8,097 nucleotides of DNA from Endobugula sp047619205 (GTDB taxonomy: Bacteria; Pseudomonadota; Gammaproteobacteria; Pseudomonadales; Cellvibrionaceae). The stretch covers positions 1-8,097 of the forward strand of contig JBLHJR010000099.1 of assembly GCA_047619205.1 (NCBI GenBank), written 5' to 3'. Of the stretch, positions 6,239-8,097 are shown in pieces. The notes under the pieces are model-generated. The model saw nothing but the letters and a program-made list of their open reading frames with translations. It searched no databases and was not told the origin of the DNA. The translations under genes were made by a program, and so were the position numbers. The first letter of the stretch is position 1. Each line of letters starts with the position of its first letter.

Positions 6239-6385
6239 TTGAGCCAATATTGGGTACTTATTCTGTTTTCCTCTCTAGTAATTAGCGGTATACTCGCCGC
6301 CTTGTATTTGGCTCCTAGATCTGCATTTGTGTTAAGCGCGCTTAATACGTTCGCAATACCTGCTATCGCTTCTAGCATCGAATGA
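6239..6385 (+). CDS. possible 48-residue single-pass membrane peptide upstream of the chorismatase
   Basis: This small frame opens with TTG at 6239 and stops with TGA at 6383-6385. A good ribosome site AAGGAA lies at 6223-6228, 10 nt before the TTG. The peptide has one clear membrane segment, YWVLILFSSLVISGILAALY (residues 4-23), then a short Ala/Ser-rich, mildly hydrophobic tail ending IASSIE. It ends 19 bp before the chorismatase start on the same strand, about the same gap as between the next two genes (21 bp), which suggests one operon. No family is recognised. It could be a genuine small membrane protein, the end of a decayed gene (an in-frame stop at 6215 rules out a long open upstream frame), or chance. 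Confidence 0.4.
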   Translation: MSQYWVLILFSSLVISGILAALYLAPRSAFVLSALNTFAIPAIASSIE

Positions 6386-6404
6386 ACATTAAATAAGGGC
6401 CTTT

Positions 6405-7388
6405 TTGGACAATTTATCTATGCTACGACATGCTTATACTTACGCTCCTTCTTACGTATATTCTTCAACAAAGAGTGAGCTAACCGATGATACACTGATC
6501 TCTATAGTCTCGGATAAGCGTTGCGAAGTCTCCGAGGGTGTTATCTATTCAGGTTTGGATGCGATTGGCGAATCTGTCGGACACATTGAACAGTGGCGCT
6601 TGCCTGGCTATAGCATTGAACGTGGCGTGGTGGGCGATTGTTATTGGAGTCGTGGTGACAATATATTGTGTGTAGCCATAAGCGTAGATAATGAACAATG
6701 TAAACATATGGCTAACAGCACCGAGCGCGCCTATTGCCAGCTATTAGAAACTGCCAATGGCTTAGGCTTTACACATTTATTGCGTTTCTGGAATTATTTA
6801 CCAGCCATTAATCAGGGTGATGGTGACAGTGAACTATACAAGCAGTTTTGCCTTGGTCGGCATAAAGCCTTCGTAGAACATCAAGTATCTGCCAATGATT
6901 ATCCTTCGGCTTCTGCGCTGGGCCACCACTCTTCAGGCGCCGTGATTTTTGGTTTTGTGTCCAGCCAGCCTGGTCAACATATCGAGAACCCAGCCCAAGT
7001 AAGTGCGTATCAATATCCCCGCGAGTATGGGCCTAAGAGCCCATCATTTGCTCGCGCAACTATGAGTCATATGAGCAATCCATCGTCGCCACAAGCGCGG
7101 CTGTTTGTGTCGGGAACGGCAAGTGTACTTGGCAGCAACACCGTTGCCGCGGGTGATATTAGTACCCAGTTGTCAGTTACTGTCGAAAACTTAGAAAAGC
7201 TTATTACTAATGCAGGTAATGCCCGATTGCATTCGCTCAAAGTGTATATCCGAGAGTTAGCTGATCTTACAATGGTTACAGAGTATCTTAATCGCCGTTA
7301 TCCAAATGTTATTAAATTGTATACCCACGCCGATGTGTGCCGCGCTAATTTATTAGTCGAAATAGAGGCGTTGGGATATGCTCAATAG
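6405..7388 (+). CDS. chorismatase (FkbO/Hyg5/XanB2 family), predicted hydroxybenzoate-forming
   Basis: Chorismatases cleave chorismate to pyruvate plus an aromatic or diene acid. The 327-residue product shows the family's blocks in order: RFWNYLPAI (127-135), QFCLGRHKAF (147-156), a long block from IENP (193) through YPREYGP (204-210) to SPSFARA (212-218), LFVSGTAS (233-240), and C-terminal ADVCRANLLVEIE. In the last block Glu319 should be the catalytic acid, and Cys312, seven residues earlier, is what I recall for members making 3-hydroxybenzoate, as opposed to the FkbO diene-forming type. Homologues are often named 'pteridine-dependent deoxygenase'. The start is unsure: TTG 6405 has AAGGG 5 nt upstream; ATG 6420 has only GGA at 6407-6409; a stop at 6390 limits anything longer. 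It is followed after 21 bp by a PlsC-type acyltransferase, a pairing typical of aryl polyene pigment clusters, where it would supply the starter unit. Confidence 0.9.
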   Translation: MDNLSMLRHAYTYAPSYVYSSTKSELTDDTLISIVSDKRCEVSEGVIYSGLDAIGESVGHIEQWRLPGYSIERGVVGDCYWSRGDNILCVAISVDNEQCKHMANSTERAYCQLLETANGLGFTHLLRFWNYLPAINQGDGDSELYKQFCLGRHKAFVEHQVSANDYPSASALGHHSSGAVIFGFVSSQPGQHIENPAQVSAYQYPREYGPKSPSFARATMSHMSNPSSPQARLFVSGTASVLGSNTVAAGDISTQLSVTVENLEKLITNAGNARLHSLKVYIRELADLTMVTEYLNRRYPNVIKLYTHADVCRANLLVEIEALGYAQ

Positions 7389-7409
7389 TATTAACCATTC
7401 TATTTCTCT

Positions 7410-8097
7410 ATGTTAAAGCAGATTAATCTTGGCTGGCGGATTATAGCGGCAGGTATTAGCTATACTACGTTTGGCGTACTGGCACTAATGATGAGTGCTG
7501 TATTGCTGGTCTTTGTCTACCCCATAGCCTTTTCATCGGCACGAAAACAACGCTGGACACGAAGAGCAATTTCCGCATTATTTTGGTTTTTTGTGCGCCT
7601 AATGAGTATTTTAGGTCTGATGAGTTTTCGTTATCAGGGTGTTGATAAACTGCGAGTACAGGGGCAATTGATCGTAGCTAATCATCCCACTCTATTAGAT
7701 ATTGTGTTTCTACTGTCACTGGTACCGGAGGCTATGTGCATCGTCAAAGAAGGCATGTTTACCAACGGTTTTACTCGGGTGGTAGTGTCCTTGGCTGGTT
7801 ATATTTCTAATATAAACGAATCCTTAGTAATGAAGGCTGTTGATGCCATTAACCAAGGGCAAACGGTGATTGTTTTTCCAGAGGGTACGCGCACGTGTCC
7901 ACATGAGCCTCTGTCGTTTAAGCGCGGAGCGGCTAATATTGCAGTGCGAGCAAAATGTCGGGTTATACCCGTATTGATTGGCTGTAACCCAGGCGCGCTG
8001 CGTAAAGGCGATAAATGGTATGATATGCCTAGCAGGCCTTCATTATTCACCTTCGATGTGATGCAAGCTAGAGTGGTTAGCCAGTGTATCGATACCG
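7410..8097 (+). CDS. PlsC-type lysophospholipid acyltransferase, probable aryl polyene cluster member (3' end outside window)
   Basis: The frame runs from ATG 7410 to the right edge without a stop, giving 229 residues plus one base. An N-terminal membrane segment spans about residues 11-40. Acyltransferase motif I is NHPTLLD (N91, catalytic His92, Asp97), and motif III is FPEGTRT (156-162, with Glu158 and Gly159), followed by FKRGAANIAV and VIPVLIG. These define the LPLAT/PlsC superfamily, which transfers acyl groups to a hydroxyl at the inner face of the cytoplasmic membrane. An in-frame TAA at 7392-7394 excludes a longer start. No strong ribosome site precedes the ATG, so translation may be coupled to the chorismatase gene 21 bp upstream. 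Given that neighbour, a role in acylating a pigment precursor or its lipid anchor is more likely than general phospholipid synthesis; this is inference from context. Confidence 0.9.
   Translation, partial: MLKQINLGWRIIAAGISYTTFGVLALMMSAVLLVFVYPIAFSSARKQRWTRRAISALFWFFVRLMSILGLMSFRYQGVDKLRVQGQLIVANHPTLLDIVFLLSLVPEAMCIVKEGMFTNGFTRVVVSLAGYISNINESLVMKAVDAINQGQTVIVFPEGTRTCPHEPLSFKRGAANIAVRAKCRVIPVLIGCNPGALRKGDKWYDMPSRPSLFTFDVMQARVVSQCIDT

Noticed and set aside
6289..6294. TATACT as a -10 box for the chorismatase operon
   Set aside because: No -35 match at a suitable distance, and it lies inside the possible small reading frame.

Overview
The window looks like chromosomal DNA of a marine-type gammaproteobacterium (Alteromonadales/Cellvibrionales-like). 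This is inferred from moderately AT-rich genes, typical Shine-Dalgarno sites, Lol-type lipoproteins, a gammaproteobacterial REP-associated tyrosine transposase, and a chorismatase/acyltransferase pair of the kind found in aryl polyene (xanthomonadin-like) pigment clusters. No species can be named from the sequence alone.

Region 1 (1-425) is a graveyard of insertion sequences. It holds the last 71 codons of an IS66-family transposase, then the 3' end of an IS1595-family transposase gene. The IS1595 frame is broken by what looks like a one-base loss in an A-run at 360-365. The IS66 fragment appears to have landed inside the IS1595 gene.

Region 2 (450-2911) carries two lipoprotein genes on the + strand. 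The first encodes a 266-residue lipoprotein of no family I recognise, built from two tandem copies of a ~100-residue module (76% identical by my count). The second encodes a 523-residue lipoprotein with seven FG-GAP/VCBS calcium-loop repeats and a C-terminal ASPIC/UnbV domain. A terminator-like hairpin lies between them, only about 30 bp before the second start codon. A large nested inverted repeat follows the second gene.

Region 3 (2957-5728) is again mobile DNA. A REP-associated tyrosine (Y1, HUH) transposase gene on the - strand is bracketed by an 11-bp inverted repeat (AAGGACAGGCA at 3113-3123, complement at 4376-4386). Right at the outer edge of the right-hand repeat begins a DDE (rve) transposase that has lost its N-terminus. 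A 16-bp sequence is repeated three times at the left-hand repeat.

Region 4 (5729-6238) has no recognisable gene. Region 5 (6239-8097) looks like the start of a biosynthetic operon on the + strand: a possible 48-residue membrane peptide, a chorismatase of the FkbO/Hyg5/XanB2 family that should make hydroxybenzoate from chorismate, and a PlsC-type acyltransferase that runs off the right edge. Together the last two suggest an aryl polyene-type pigment cluster continuing beyond the window, with the chorismatase supplying the aromatic starter and the acyltransferase handling acyl transfer at the membrane.
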